Positions 17,137 through 26,325 of a stretch of 64,000 nt of DNA are shown piece after piece; position 1 is the stretch's first letter, and each line of letters starts with the position of its first letter. Position numbers and translations under genes: made by a program. Below the pieces are notes generated by a model. It was not told the DNA's origin. It saw only the letters and a list, made by a program, of their open reading frames with translations, and ran no database searches. This DNA comes from Opitutaceae bacterium (GTDB lineage: Bacteria > Verrucomicrobiota > Verrucomicrobiia > Opitutales > Opitutaceae): assembly GCA_028284235.1 (NCBI GenBank), contig JANQSC010000008.1, positions 124,001 to 188,000 on the forward strand, in the 5' to 3' direction.

Positions 17137-18426
17137 TTACTTGAACTCACGCTTATTAAGCGCCGCTCTCGAAACCGCATTGTTAAACGAAACTACTTTG
17201 GCTTTCCGATAGCGTCTCTGGAGAGCTCGTTTGATGGTACCAAATATCGACTTGAATTTCTCTGATAGGGGAAGTTCTAACCAATTCGCGAAAAGCGACA
17301 TGCCTCGGTGATTCGGAGCGGGTATCCCCAGCAAGCGAAGAGCGAACAAGCGCCCCCAAACAGCCCCCCTTTTCGAAGTCAAGTTCAACTGCGATTGTTT
17401 TAGTTGATCGGGGGTTGCCAGAGCTGCGTTAATGAATCCTGCTTCGATCGCTCCTCTGAGAATGCGCCTACCTTTTTCGGTCCGTACAACAATCAGGGAG
17501 GAGCCAGGCTCGCCATCCGTTACCTTTCGGTACCATGGATCCCCGCATGATATGTCCGCGCCTTCACCACCTCCATCTGGGAAGAGGTGTGTCGCCAGTG
17601 GGCGGAAGCTCTGAAGCCGAGCCCAAGATTCCGCATAGGTTTTGTGCTCTTTGGCCGGCAGTCCATCATCGCGACGAGTCGCGAACATTCCAGGCCAACC
17701 ATTGCCACGATACCGTAAAGACTTAATCGCATCGCTCGGTTCACCAAGGGTCCGCAATAGATCCAGTGTGCCGGTTGTGGATGGAGAGCCCGCACAGAAA
17801 AAAGACAGTACGAGGCCTACCTTGGCGCTCAGTCCAGGTCGGATCTTCTCGACATTTCTCAACGCGGCCACCTCCGAAGGCTGAGCGACGATAACGCAAG
17901 GAGAGTCCGCTTCTTCTACCAGGCTTAAGCCGTCGCAAGTCGAAGCAGGAGCGTAACGCGAACCTGTACATTCGATGAGATCCTCTCGGGTTTTACTAAG
18001 TCGGGTCGAGTTCCTAATCGGATCCTCTCGGTCCTCCCCGACCTGAAGCACTCCTGCCATTCCCTCCATTTCGAGGCAGTAGTGGCTAATAGCCGTGATT
18101 GCCCCTCCCGATGAACCCTTGAAACGAATGTCGGGATCCGTAGCGTGCCCCTCCCATATCTCTAGTACCGGACCAAATGCGTCCAAGACTTCTTTAATAT
18201 TCCCTGGCTGTTCTAAAAAGTCGCTGTAGTCGACTCCAAGACCCGGACAAATATCGAGAATCTCAGCCTCTTCCTCCTTGCTCAAAGACAATACCTTAGG
18301 CCGCACGCCCTCGCCCTCGACATCTAAAAGCTCAATAGCTCCTTCAGGAGCGGTGTACGCACATGCCCCGCATCCTAAGCAAAGTCGCCAACTTACAATA
18401 TCTGAGACTTTCTCTATTCGTTTCAT
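17137..18426 (-). CDS. FrhB/FdhB-like iron-sulfur protein (F420 hydrogenase beta-subunit family)
   Basis: A 429-residue protein. An N-terminal 4Fe-4S site is visible: Cys16, Cys19 and Cys22 (CLGCGAC), with Cys60 (ICPG) as the likely fourth ligand. After this, GSSGGAITAI (about 108-117), TGSRYAPAS and the SFFCAGSPST segment match the coenzyme F420 hydrogenase/dehydrogenase beta-subunit family. Members in polysaccharide loci usually lie near pyruvyltransferases and their reaction is mostly unknown; redox or flavin-dependent chemistry on the glycan is the general suggestion. Nothing else for F420 metabolism is present, so an F420 hydrogenase role is very unlikely. ATG at 18426; it is followed after 39 bp by the GT at 16249-17097. 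Confidence 0.85.
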   Translation of the reverse strand: MKRIEKVSDIVSWRLCLGCGACAYTAPEGAIELLDVEGEGVRPKVLSLSKEEEAEILDICPGLGVDYSDFLEQPGNIKEVLDAFGPVLEIWEGHATDPDIRFKGSSGGAITAISHYCLEMEGMAGVLQVGEDREDPIRNSTRLSKTREDLIECTGSRYAPASTCDGLSLVEEADSPCVIVAQPSEVAALRNVEKIRPGLSAKVGLVLSFFCAGSPSTTGTLDLLRTLGEPSDAIKSLRYRGNGWPGMFATRRDDGLPAKEHKTYAESWARLQSFRPLATHLFPDGGGEGADISCGDPWYRKVTDGEPGSSLIVVRTEKGRRILRGAIEAGFINAALATPDQLKQSQLNLTSKRGAVWGRLFALRLLGIPAPNHRGMSLFANWLELPLSEKFKSIFGTIKRALQRRYRKAKVVSFNNAVSRAALNKREFK

Positions 18427-18863
18427 TGTTCGCTAATTACAAGACGATTCCCATAGTGATACCAATTAATACAAGTCCAACGTGATAACCTTCAGCACGT
18501 GCGAGGTCCACTTATCTGTAATTTCACACCCAACGAGTCGTGCTAGGAGATTCCGTGAAATACATGTTGCAGACTATACTTGTTCGGGAAACCACAGGCT
18601 AATGGCATCCGATCCGACAAGATCGATTATACCTAAAATCTTCCGGTTGGACATTTCATCAAAAATAGGTTTAGTCTTTTCGCCATTCTTGAAAATCCCA
18701 CATGTGAAGGTGGGTTAATCAGATTGTGAAATTTGTTCATAGATTTTTTTGTTCGATAAGAGCAATTTCGATTTAGCACTTCAAAAGGCGATCTACCTTG
18801 GTATCGAGTATTGTCACCAAATTCACGTAGCATTCTATTCTTATATACTTGTAAGACCGCGTT
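18427..18863. other. Intergenic stretch between FrhB-like gene and a pseudogene
   Basis: About 437 bp. A 66-codon minus-strand frame at 18633-18833 lies in line with the sulfotransferase relic and could be its decayed C-terminal part, but I find no diagnostic motif there. Nothing else is recognised. Confidence 0.4.
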
Positions 18864-19380
18864 TCAGGGAATTTTCCCCTTATTTAAGTGTGTATCATAA
18901 ATACTCTGAGGAAGATCCTCAAAGCTGAATATTGCCTCGTCGGAAAGGAGCAGATGTCAGTATTGGGACTATGATCGTGCCGTCGGCTGCCGAAGGCAGA
19001 TTATCGTTTTGATTGGTTTCTCTTGCAGCGATAGTCTCAAAGACGCATTTCGTGAGGGGAGATAGCGAGTAGAGTCTTCTCCAATCATCGAATCGCTAGG
19101 AGCATCGGAAAAATGATCTCCGTGCCAGTTCCAGCAAAGCGATAGATCTTTAGATATATCTGGGGAACGCCATTCGTCCTCCGTTCGAAAGAAATGGTCA
19201 CCATGTTGGAACATATCGTTCATATCATAAAAATTAACTTCTGACCGGGGGATAAAGACTCTCGGATGTGCGTCGAGAATGGAGTGTACAGTGGTCGTGT
19301 CGCATTTGATGGCTAAGGCAATTGCGAATTCAGGTGCACGAAAACCAGTCGGCGGGATCCAATTATTGTCGTCGCAGCTG
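18864..19380 (-). pseudogene. Sulfotransferase pseudogene (degenerate)
   Basis: One minus-strand frame reads FRAPEFAIALAIKCDTTT, then VHSILDAHPRVFIP, SEVNFYD, HFSDAP, IGEDSTRYLPSR and IKTIICLRQPTARS. This is the order of a PAPS sulfotransferase: 5'-phosphosulfate loop (normally G-A-M-K-S-G-T-T), L-x-x-H-P-x-V-F, E-V-N-F-F-D, G-E-x-T-P-x-Y-L, and the 3'-phosphate motif L-R-N-P-x-x-R-A-Y-S-Q-Y. It is dead. The PAPS loop has decayed (A-I-K-C-D-T-T), a TAG at 18969-18971 falls exactly where the Tyr of R-S-Y-S-Q-Y should be, a TGA follows at 18957-18959 and another at 18864-18866, and no start is seen. A sulfation step has apparently been lost from this locus. Confidence 0.7.
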
Positions 19381-19447
19381 TCATACCTATCTTGAAGAGA
19401 ACTTATTGAGCAAGCCCGTTTTGTTACGTCGCAGGTTCGAGAGGAAA

Positions 19448-20752
19448 CTAAACTCTGGCAGATTCCATGTGATTCTGTTCAAGAGAGTCGTTGGTGGGTT
19501 CTTCAGCGCCCCGTTTCGCAAGCTCAACTAAGCCCGGAGCAGCTCCGATCAAGAGAAAGAAGTTGGCGTAGGATTGATCGAAATACGCGATTGAGATAAA
19601 AGAAACGCAATGAGTGAGTATCGCCACCCAGAAACACCAAGCATCAAACTCAATCTCCGCATCTGCTCGGCGCAAGTGTGGTAGGTTCTTCTCAATTGTG
19701 AACAGAGCCTTAACTATAATAGCGATAAACGTAAGCATCAACGGAAGCCCGCCTAGCACTCCCATCTGCAAATAGTAGTTGGTAATATCCGTGTGATTCG
19801 GATTCCACGACACCCCTGAGTGCATCCAGTGTCGTGTGTAGTCCGTACCCCAAAGCCACCATTCGTCTAGATTGTTGATCGCGTTATCGATCAATTTCGA
19901 TCTATGCCATCCCGTGCTGCCTCCCACAATATCTATCCTAGCAATAAGAAACCAAATAGGCCGGGACATAGCAAAATTCAGAAATAATAGTATTACACCT
20001 GTTAAGGCTCTCAATTTACCGAGTTTATACCTCCACTTCCATAAATAGAGGAGGAATAAAGCAGCCCCCAACGCAGCGACCGGTCCAGATGAAGCGCTTC
20101 CAAGTACACCGAGCATACCCGCTGAAACTCCCGCAATCGCGAGCAACTTACGCTTCCGCAGTAATATTAGCATAAAGGGTATAGCAGCCGCAGCCGCTGT
20201 TCCCGCTAGAATAGCATGTTGGAACGGTCCTTTCGCTCTGAATCGGTCGTTTCGCATCCCTGCGAATTCTGAACGAGCTCCTAGTTTAGTGTAAGCGTTT
20301 TTACCGCTTACCTGTTCGTAGGCCATTAGTGCCCCAAATGGCACTAGAATTATAGCAAGCCAGTGAGCGAATGTTTTTGTGAAATCCGGACCTGTCATAT
20401 AGGAGCGCCCATACAAATAGGAACCGAATATATCAAGGACCAAACCACATCGCTCTCTTAGAGGGCTAGGTACGTAGATGTTGCTTTCGTGACCGATAGA
20501 ACTTATTATAGCAACTGCTCCAAACAACGCAACGAAGAGATCTAGTCGATTTCGAAATGAAAATTGAAACCTTCCGGAGAACACCGCTCTCGCCACACCA
20601 CTTATAATCAGCAGACGCATTGGAGTAAATTCGCTTACAACAGGTAGATCGCCTAGATGAAATGTCGCGAGTAAAACCGGTATGAAAGACAATCTCCATG
20701 GCAGCAACAGCTGTCCTAAAACAAGCAAAATCGTTATTGGAATGACTAGCAC
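19448..20752 (-). CDS. Wzy-like O-antigen polymerase/ligase family membrane protein
   Basis: A 434-residue polytopic membrane protein with about ten helices and a large extracytoplasmic loop before the last helices. In that loop GGSTGWHRSKLID, LDEWWLWGTDY and NHTDITNYYLQMGVLGGLPL follow the conserved pattern of the O-antigen ligase/polymerase (Wzy/WaaL) superfamily, whose catalytic Arg/His residues lie there. It would join lipid-linked repeats in the periplasm and is the only polymerase candidate in the window. The start at 20752 is GTG (MLVIPITILL), since the first ATG would cut off helix 1. The polar C-terminus stops just upstream of the dead sulfotransferase. Confidence 0.87.
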   Translation of the reverse strand: MLVIPITILLVLGQLLLPWRLSFIPVLLATFHLGDLPVVSEFTPMRLLIISGVARAVFSGRFQFSFRNRLDLFVALFGAVAIISSIGHESNIYVPSPLRERCGLVLDIFGSYLYGRSYMTGPDFTKTFAHWLAIILVPFGALMAYEQVSGKNAYTKLGARSEFAGMRNDRFRAKGPFQHAILAGTAAAAAIPFMLILLRKRKLLAIAGVSAGMLGVLGSASSGPVAALGAALFLLYLWKWRYKLGKLRALTGVILLFLNFAMSRPIWFLIARIDIVGGSTGWHRSKLIDNAINNLDEWWLWGTDYTRHWMHSGVSWNPNHTDITNYYLQMGVLGGLPLMLTFIAIIVKALFTIEKNLPHLRRADAEIEFDAWCFWVAILTHCVSFISIAYFDQSYANFFLLIGAAPGLVELAKRGAEEPTNDSLEQNHMESARV

Positions 20753-21155
20753 GCTTAACTAACTGAATAATTGTTATCGGGAAAAAGCCGTTACGACTAT
20801 ACTATAAAGATTAACCGGACGAGCTTCAGGTTATTGGGAAAGTCCAAATGGACGGGTTGCCAAAGTGTGTGCACGATAAATCTTAAGCAAGAGATTAGAG
20901 GCGTACGATCGTGCGGTTCATATGATAGTGGTCCACAACCACCGTAGATTGGGAACATTCCCTGATCGCTACTAGCATCCTGAGCATTCGGAAGGGGCGA
21001 TTCACAACTGAGTCTTACTGTTGCTGTCAGTATTCTGCTCGTGTTTGACGAATCGCCGTTTCAAATATCTAAATGTTGAGTTTCTCGCCGAGATGACTTC
21101 AATAAAATGAGCTTGTTGCATCTACGAGATAATCGTAGAATAAAAATTCGAGAAA
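20753..21155. other. Intergenic stretch, no gene recognised
   Basis: 403 bp between the pyruvyltransferase-family gene and the Wzy-like gene. A minus-strand stretch near 20970-20810 translates into protein-like sequence (FRFIVHTLWQPVHLDFPNN type) but lacks a start and family resemblance. It may be another relic; I do not call it. Confidence 0.4.
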
Positions 21156-22442
21156 CTAAAAGCGCTTGAAATCGTCAATTGTGCAAAATAGATTCCTAGC
21201 TGACTCTCTTGCCTCTATTCCACTTTGTTCTAGTTTTTGAACCAGCAGTTCGCGTTTTCCGTAGAGATGGCCAACTTGCTTTAGCGTTTCTGGTGAATCG
21301 CTATTTCTCAGATCAACAACTAATTCAGGAACATCGATCGACTCAAAGACGCCCGCAAATTTGCGGCTATATGCAAGGCCCACTGCCGGTACGCACTGAG
21401 ACAAAGCGGCAATGCAAGCATGCATTCTCGAGCCTAAGAAGAAATCGCATTTTCCAATAATGTGTTTGATCTCGCGGTGGTCATAGTTGGGATTCGCTAC
21501 ATGAAGCAATCCATTTACGTTGGCCTGAACTTTGTCTCGGATCGCAATACAAGCCTCATGATCGCTCTCATAACCTGCGACATGTGAAATCAGTACAACG
21601 TTGCACTTCATCGAACCGGTGAACCACTCTATAATCCGTTGCATTAGATCGGCATAGTCCAACCCAAGCCCAAACATATTCTGACCGGTGTAGCCACCAG
21701 AATACAGGAGTCCGCTTATATTGAGACCGATTAAAGGTCTTTTCTTTTCACGTAGCCAAATGGGAGGTGTGCCTGCTGGCGTTTTGGGTTCCAAAGCGAA
21801 CGCCATATCGTGAGAGAATTTCATGATCCCTTCTTTTTGGTTCGTGAGTTTCTTTCCCAGACCTAGGCTAACTTGATCCCGAGCAAACGTTTTCTCGGAG
21901 TGGTTTATTATGAACTGGCCGAACATTCGCGCCCACCAGGCTTTAAAGGGCCCGATGGTCTGTGGTAGGAGTAATAACGGCTTTCGCATAGCAATCGCTA
22001 GCAGTTGCGGTAAGCTTACGTACACTAATCGTCGAAACCCGTATATATCGCTAAAACTATCGCCTCCAGCAAGTGAGACGACCATCGACGCTCTGTTAAT
22101 AGTGTCCAGTGGGGGATGCGTCGCCATGCACCATTTCCTATAAAAATTCAGTGGAATTGCTCGCAGTGTCCATGCGAGTAAAAGCAATCGGAAGCCGTTG
22201 TTGCGCAACCAAAACTTCCATGAAAAGCGCAAATTTTCTAGTCTTAGTTTTATATTGGTTGAATTGGATTCAATATCAAACGTCTTACTCTCGTAATTAA
22301 AATCGAGTAACGTTATCCTAGTATCTATCTTCGCTTCAAGGATGGATGCGATAGTGCCTGAGAGCAGTGCATCAACTCCCATGTTGCCAGTCCCATATGA
22401 CGCACCCACGATTATGACTTCGTCGCGTTTTCTACTTTGCAT
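21156..22442 (-). CDS. Polysaccharide pyruvyl transferase family protein
   Basis: A 428-residue GT-B-like protein of the CsaB/WcaK family. The N-terminus is VIIVGASYGTGNMGVDALLSG, the typical G-(N)-x-G-D/V start; the middle has LLLPQTIGPF and FARDQVS; the C-terminal domain has CDFFLGSRMHACIAALSQCVPAVGLAYSRKF, where the R-M-H motif is the family signature near the phosphoenolpyruvate site. It is expected to form a pyruvate ketal on a sugar of the repeat unit using PEP, either before or after flipping. A second, divergent family member is encoded at 25269. ATG at 22442. Confidence 0.88.
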   Translation of the reverse strand: MQSRKRDEVIIVGASYGTGNMGVDALLSGTIASILEAKIDTRITLLDFNYESKTFDIESNSTNIKLRLENLRFSWKFWLRNNGFRLLLLAWTLRAIPLNFYRKWCMATHPPLDTINRASMVVSLAGGDSFSDIYGFRRLVYVSLPQLLAIAMRKPLLLLPQTIGPFKAWWARMFGQFIINHSEKTFARDQVSLGLGKKLTNQKEGIMKFSHDMAFALEPKTPAGTPPIWLREKKRPLIGLNISGLLYSGGYTGQNMFGLGLDYADLMQRIIEWFTGSMKCNVVLISHVAGYESDHEACIAIRDKVQANVNGLLHVANPNYDHREIKHIIGKCDFFLGSRMHACIAALSQCVPAVGLAYSRKFAGVFESIDVPELVVDLRNSDSPETLKQVGHLYGKRELLVQKLEQSGIEARESARNLFCTIDDFKRF

Positions 22443-22565
22443 TAGTAGTTCAATCGACTATTTTGAAACAGCGTGGCGATACTGCATTAGAGTTTTTGCC
22501 CAGTTGCGCATTGATGAGAATTAACGTATTTTATGAGTGAAGCGATACCTACTCGGAATGTTCGG

Positions 22566-24788
22566 CTACTCATTAGCAATGCTCAATCCATCCGGGGACA
22601 CTGGTGGCTCTCCGCCACCGCCAGCAGATGAATGCGACGCCACGGGCAACTCCGCATCATACCAAAGGACGTAGAGAGGTCCGCCGCGCAATAGTTGTTT
22701 ATCAAGACTTTCATCACGATTAGAAGCGGTGGATAGCATTCTTGATTGCGCGGAGCTTCGAAAATCTGGGAAGTAGCTATTCTGCGCTGCTGCTAGCGGA
22801 ACGAAGGACGGGCCTCCTTGCTCTTTGACCGCCAACAACTCGCCATCTCCCGCGTACGACAGCATTTTATTGAAGTTAGTCATCGGAATGTCTCCGCCGC
22901 CCCACATGGCAGAAAGAACGCCGTGAATTCCAAGTACGTGACCGCAGTTAATTGTGGAAGTGTACCCCATCTTGTCTACCCAGTGGCCATCGGAATAACC
23001 AGAGACTCCATTAGTAAGCAGATACTCTTCGACCCCAAAGAATTTATGCACATTAGGGAAACCTTGCAAAGTAGGGACATTGTCGAGGTGGAGCTCCTTC
23101 CAGGTATATTGTTGATCGGGGAATGGACAATCAGCATAGGTTGTCTGATTTCCGTCCATACCACTTGTGCCAAAATACTCTGTTGAATATGACGGCATCA
23201 TAATTGTAGCCATTAACGCTCCCACGCGCATCGAAGTCTCCCACATGCCACCAGAATCAAAGTCATCGCGTCCTCGACTAAAATAGCCTGCTTGTGACAT
23301 TAGGTTCATATGCATGAAGTAGCCAAACATATCTCTTATGAAATAGTCTTCGATTGCGGACACACCATTGGAATGGCCTTGATCCCGCCTATAGTGCCCA
23401 ATCAGTATGTCGTACGCGATCAGTCGATCCATAAAGCCATCCACATCTCTGTAGCCTCGGTAGTAAAGCTCGCGAGCAGGAACTGGACTATTCGAGTGAT
23501 TCAACTCAAGCCCTATTGGATCTAAAGTAGTGGGAATCTCGAATAGCCAGAGCTTGGCTATATCCGCGTATGTGTGGCTGGCGCCTGACTTTTTCGCATT
23601 CATTCCCTCCCAACGCGCTACAATGGCGTTCGGAGACGCAACCCAGCCACTAGAGCCTACTCGCAGACCTTTGCGCGACGAAGCGACGATCGTCGACTGC
23701 CAATTCCATCGGTCTGAACCTCGCCAATTGTCGAGCCATGCTCTCGCAAGCGTTCCTGTTTTTCCAACTCGCGGTTTTACTTCGTTCTCCCAATGCTCTG
23801 CGTCTACCCAAAATCGATCGCCGTGGCCCTCGCCTTCACTCGGATAGGCGGGATTCTTCACAACTTCTCTTGATTTTATATAACTTTCATTGCCCTCATA
23901 ATAATATTCCAATAAATTTGAACCCGTATCGAAAACGGTGTCGTCGAGAACTGCAAAACTATTTCCGGCGTTAATAAAGTTACCGCCGTTTACTCGGTAG
24001 AAGACATTGTTGCCATTTATATCTCGGATTTCGACGGTTATCGATCCTTGGCTAGTCGGATCTATATATGTAGTTTGATCGTAGATCTTTGGAATGAAAT
24101 ACTTTCGACATGGAGTGGTGTAAAACTCAGCGGAATCTGTAGCTCTCCAAGTGAGGCAAGGAGTCTTGGGATTGACAACAAAGTGATAGATCTTCCCGTC
24201 GCTTGAATCAAACTCGGCATCACCTCCAGCATAACTTGAGTCGTCATCCGCAACGGTGATGGTGTGCCATTCATCACCGATCGAATCAAGTACGCCGCGG
24301 TAATAGTGGGCGCCTTTGTTGGCCATGTTCAACTCAACCCCATTGCTTCCGACAGTTCCCACTACTTTCAGTTCGTTGTCGCCGAATATGCTATAATCCA
24401 AATCTCTAAAGGCTATAGCGCCGGAATATGCATGCCATTCCGCGGGGTAAACTTCCCAGTGCTGATCCCCGTCAACTTTGTAACGAATAACCCCTACGTT
24501 CTCGCTTACACTCTCGTAGTTATCAGAACCACTTGCGGCACCCGCGATGTTTCTGCTATTGTGCTCCATTGAGATGAGTGTGTCATCCTTAATGTAAATG
24601 ACTTTCCGATCCGAGATGATCTTGTCAAAGTAAAGGTACTCTTCAGCGTAGTCGGTACCCCTTTCGCCGTCCCAGTAAAGGCTAATGCCAGATCTGTAAT
24701 TCGTGATCTCATCATCGGCGTGAGCGTGGCCCAAAGCCGGAAGTGAAATCAAAATTAGTTTGAGAAATTCTAGTACTTTTTTACACAT
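22566..24788 (-). CDS. Large secreted protein of unknown function, possibly lyase-like
   Basis: The frame is open from ATG at 24827 (753 codons), but ATG at 24788 gives a clean signal peptide (MCKKVLEFLKLILISLPALG followed by H-A-H-A before D-D), so I prefer 740 residues. The N-terminal 330 residues look like beta-rich modules (SGISLYWDGERGTDYAEE, GSITVEIRDINGNNVFYRVNGG). The C-terminal 400 residues are helical and aromatic-rich (LIAYDILIGHYRRD, DMFGYFMHMNLMSQAGYF, GGMWETSMRVGALMATIMM), reminiscent of the alpha-toroid of heparinase/alginate-lyase-type enzymes, but no catalytic motif is certain. A Gly-rich GGGGEPP linker precedes the end. It lies between two pyruvyltransferase-type genes. A periplasmic or secreted glycan-modifying role is inferred only. 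Confidence 0.75.
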   Translation of the reverse strand: MCKKVLEFLKLILISLPALGHAHADDEITNYRSGISLYWDGERGTDYAEEYLYFDKIISDRKVIYIKDDTLISMEHNSRNIAGAASGSDNYESVSENVGVIRYKVDGDQHWEVYPAEWHAYSGAIAFRDLDYSIFGDNELKVVGTVGSNGVELNMANKGAHYYRGVLDSIGDEWHTITVADDDSSYAGGDAEFDSSDGKIYHFVVNPKTPCLTWRATDSAEFYTTPCRKYFIPKIYDQTTYIDPTSQGSITVEIRDINGNNVFYRVNGGNFINAGNSFAVLDDTVFDTGSNLLEYYYEGNESYIKSREVVKNPAYPSEGEGHGDRFWVDAEHWENEVKPRVGKTGTLARAWLDNWRGSDRWNWQSTIVASSRKGLRVGSSGWVASPNAIVARWEGMNAKKSGASHTYADIAKLWLFEIPTTLDPIGLELNHSNSPVPARELYYRGYRDVDGFMDRLIAYDILIGHYRRDQGHSNGVSAIEDYFIRDMFGYFMHMNLMSQAGYFSRGRDDFDSGGMWETSMRVGALMATIMMPSYSTEYFGTSGMDGNQTTYADCPFPDQQYTWKELHLDNVPTLQGFPNVHKFFGVEEYLLTNGVSGYSDGHWVDKMGYTSTINCGHVLGIHGVLSAMWGGGDIPMTNFNKMLSYAGDGELLAVKEQGGPSFVPLAAAQNSYFPDFRSSAQSRMLSTASNRDESLDKQLLRGGPLYVLWYDAELPVASHSSAGGGGEPPVSPDGLSIANE

Positions 24789-24827
24789 CTTTCTTAATGT
24801 CTTGTAAATGCGCCCTCTAATCACCAT

Positions 24828-25268
24828 AGTGCCTACGTTGTTCGCGTAGTAAACGATTATTCGACTCTCGCGACCTTCAGTTAAACGTATTGCGGCAATT
24901 TCCTAATATCCTAGCTAGTCGTGCTTAGGGGCGCGTCTAAATCAGAGTTCCGGTGCACGACACAGATAGGCTTTAGACGCTTTACCTCTCAAAGTCCGAC
25001 GCTTACCGACCTCAACACTTTCGGTCAAGCTATCGATTCCTTCGCGTGTTCGTTTACCGTGCCAGCGGATAAACTTGAACTAGACTCATGAATACCTCGG
25101 TTTTTGGAGGCGAAACTGAAATTGATCGAAGTCACAGATAAACCCCTGGCTCTTTAGTATTCCACCAGGCGGCTACGTGCGGTAATGAGCTTTCATTAAC
25201 CGGTCAATTTTATTTTCATACTAATACAATTCTTGATTGAATTAATTGAGTTTCAATGAAGTGTTCAA
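24828..25268. other. Intergenic stretch, possible relic coding
   Basis: 441 bp upstream of the secreted-protein gene. On the minus strand near 25100-24930 a short protein-like run occurs (KFIRWHGKRTREGIDSLTES type), interrupted by stops. There is no start and no family, so at most a decayed gene. No promoter boxes can be assigned. Confidence 0.35.
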
Positions 25269-26309
25269 CTACTCAAAGAGTTTTCCTTCGTTGTAGTCAG
25301 ATTTCAACTTGTTTGTCACTTCTGTCAATCGGTCGATGATTTTAGCATGTGTACTATCCGAGCTCAAAAAAGGTCTTTGCCCCTTAATTCCCTCGAGGAG
25401 ATCAGATAACTTTTTTCTATGTCTCCTGTTCCAGCCTCCGAGCGGCGGAACGTCTCTCATTGAAGACAAGGATTGCAAAAGCCTTCTTCGTCCCGAACGC
25501 AATATTCTCTTCGCTCTTATATTGTACTTGTACAGAGGGCCGCGGTTTGCGCTTGGCGAAGTCTCAGGTGCAATCGGTTCACACTCCATCTCTATTGGCT
25601 TCGCATTGAAACTGATATTACTGGTGCCGCAACCGTTGTAAAAAAAGTCAAAGTAGTCAGATAGCGGCAGATTGATAATTGATGGTTCTATATTGATTGA
25701 CTGGAACCAATCCACCCATTTAAATGAAAGGAACTTTGGGGAAATACACACCGGAAGCCAGGGGGTCCGGAAGTAGTCAGCAAGTATTGCTCCATGCAAA
25801 GACTCTGTTATAACTAACTCACTATGCTCGATTCTCCTTAGGATTCGCTCCAAGTCGTCTTGAGGGTCAACATACTCAATTTCGCTTAAATCGCAAACTG
25901 GTTTCCAGTTGCCAGAATCTGCCGTTGTCCAGTGCGGAACGAAAGCGACCCCCTGTTTCTGGGAGGACTGACTCTTGAACTCGTCAGTCTGGGAAATCAA
26001 CCACGCTGCGTCTACTATCGATTTACTCGGGTCTAGATTGAAACATTTAGCAGTCTGTGGACCCCTCACGAAATAGAACGTCCAATCGGCATAATCAGTC
26101 TCCTTGGGTATAGAACCATAGCCGCTTCCGGTACCGAAAACTACTTTTTTTCCGTCCAAATGGTTAAGCGTGCTTTTAAGGAGGGATCCCACTCCAATAA
26201 GCCGAATGCCATCTTCCTCCGAAAGATAGCCATCCAGTACTCTAGGCCAAAGCCAAGAATTAAGATAGTCTCCGAAGTTCTTTGTTCCTCTCCAGTAAAA
26301 CGGTTTCAT
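25269..26309 (-). CDS. ExoV-like polysaccharide pyruvyl transferase family protein
   Basis: Starts M-K-P-F-Y-W-R-G-T-K-N-F-G-D-Y-L-N, the ExoV-type opening, then LIGVGSLL, KKVVFGTGSG and FYFVRGPQTAKCF. HSELVITESLHGAILADYFRTPWLPV carries the E-S-L-H-G motif that replaces R-M-H in this branch. The frame extends to a TTG at 26360 inside the previous gene, but ATG at 26309 has AGGAGA about 12 bp upstream and begins at the conserved residues, so I place the start there (346 aa). It probably adds pyruvate to a terminal or side-chain sugar. A roughly 115-residue basic C-terminal tail after the conserved domain is unexplained. It follows the GT4 gene by only 16 bp. Confidence 0.85.
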   Translation of the reverse strand: MKPFYWRGTKNFGDYLNSWLWPRVLDGYLSEEDGIRLIGVGSLLKSTLNHLDGKKVVFGTGSGYGSIPKETDYADWTFYFVRGPQTAKCFNLDPSKSIVDAAWLISQTDEFKSQSSQKQGVAFVPHWTTADSGNWKPVCDLSEIEYVDPQDDLERILRRIEHSELVITESLHGAILADYFRTPWLPVCISPKFLSFKWVDWFQSINIEPSIINLPLSDYFDFFYNGCGTSNISFNAKPIEMECEPIAPETSPSANRGPLYKYNIRAKRILRSGRRRLLQSLSSMRDVPPLGGWNRRHRKKLSDLLEGIKGQRPFLSSDSTHAKIIDRLTEVTNKLKSDYNEGKLFE

Positions 26310-26325
26310 AACTAGAATTGTTCTC

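Noticed and set aside
24930..25110. Protein-like minus-strand run in the gap before the secreted-protein gene
   Set aside because: Interrupted by stops, no start, no family recognised; too little to call a pseudogene.
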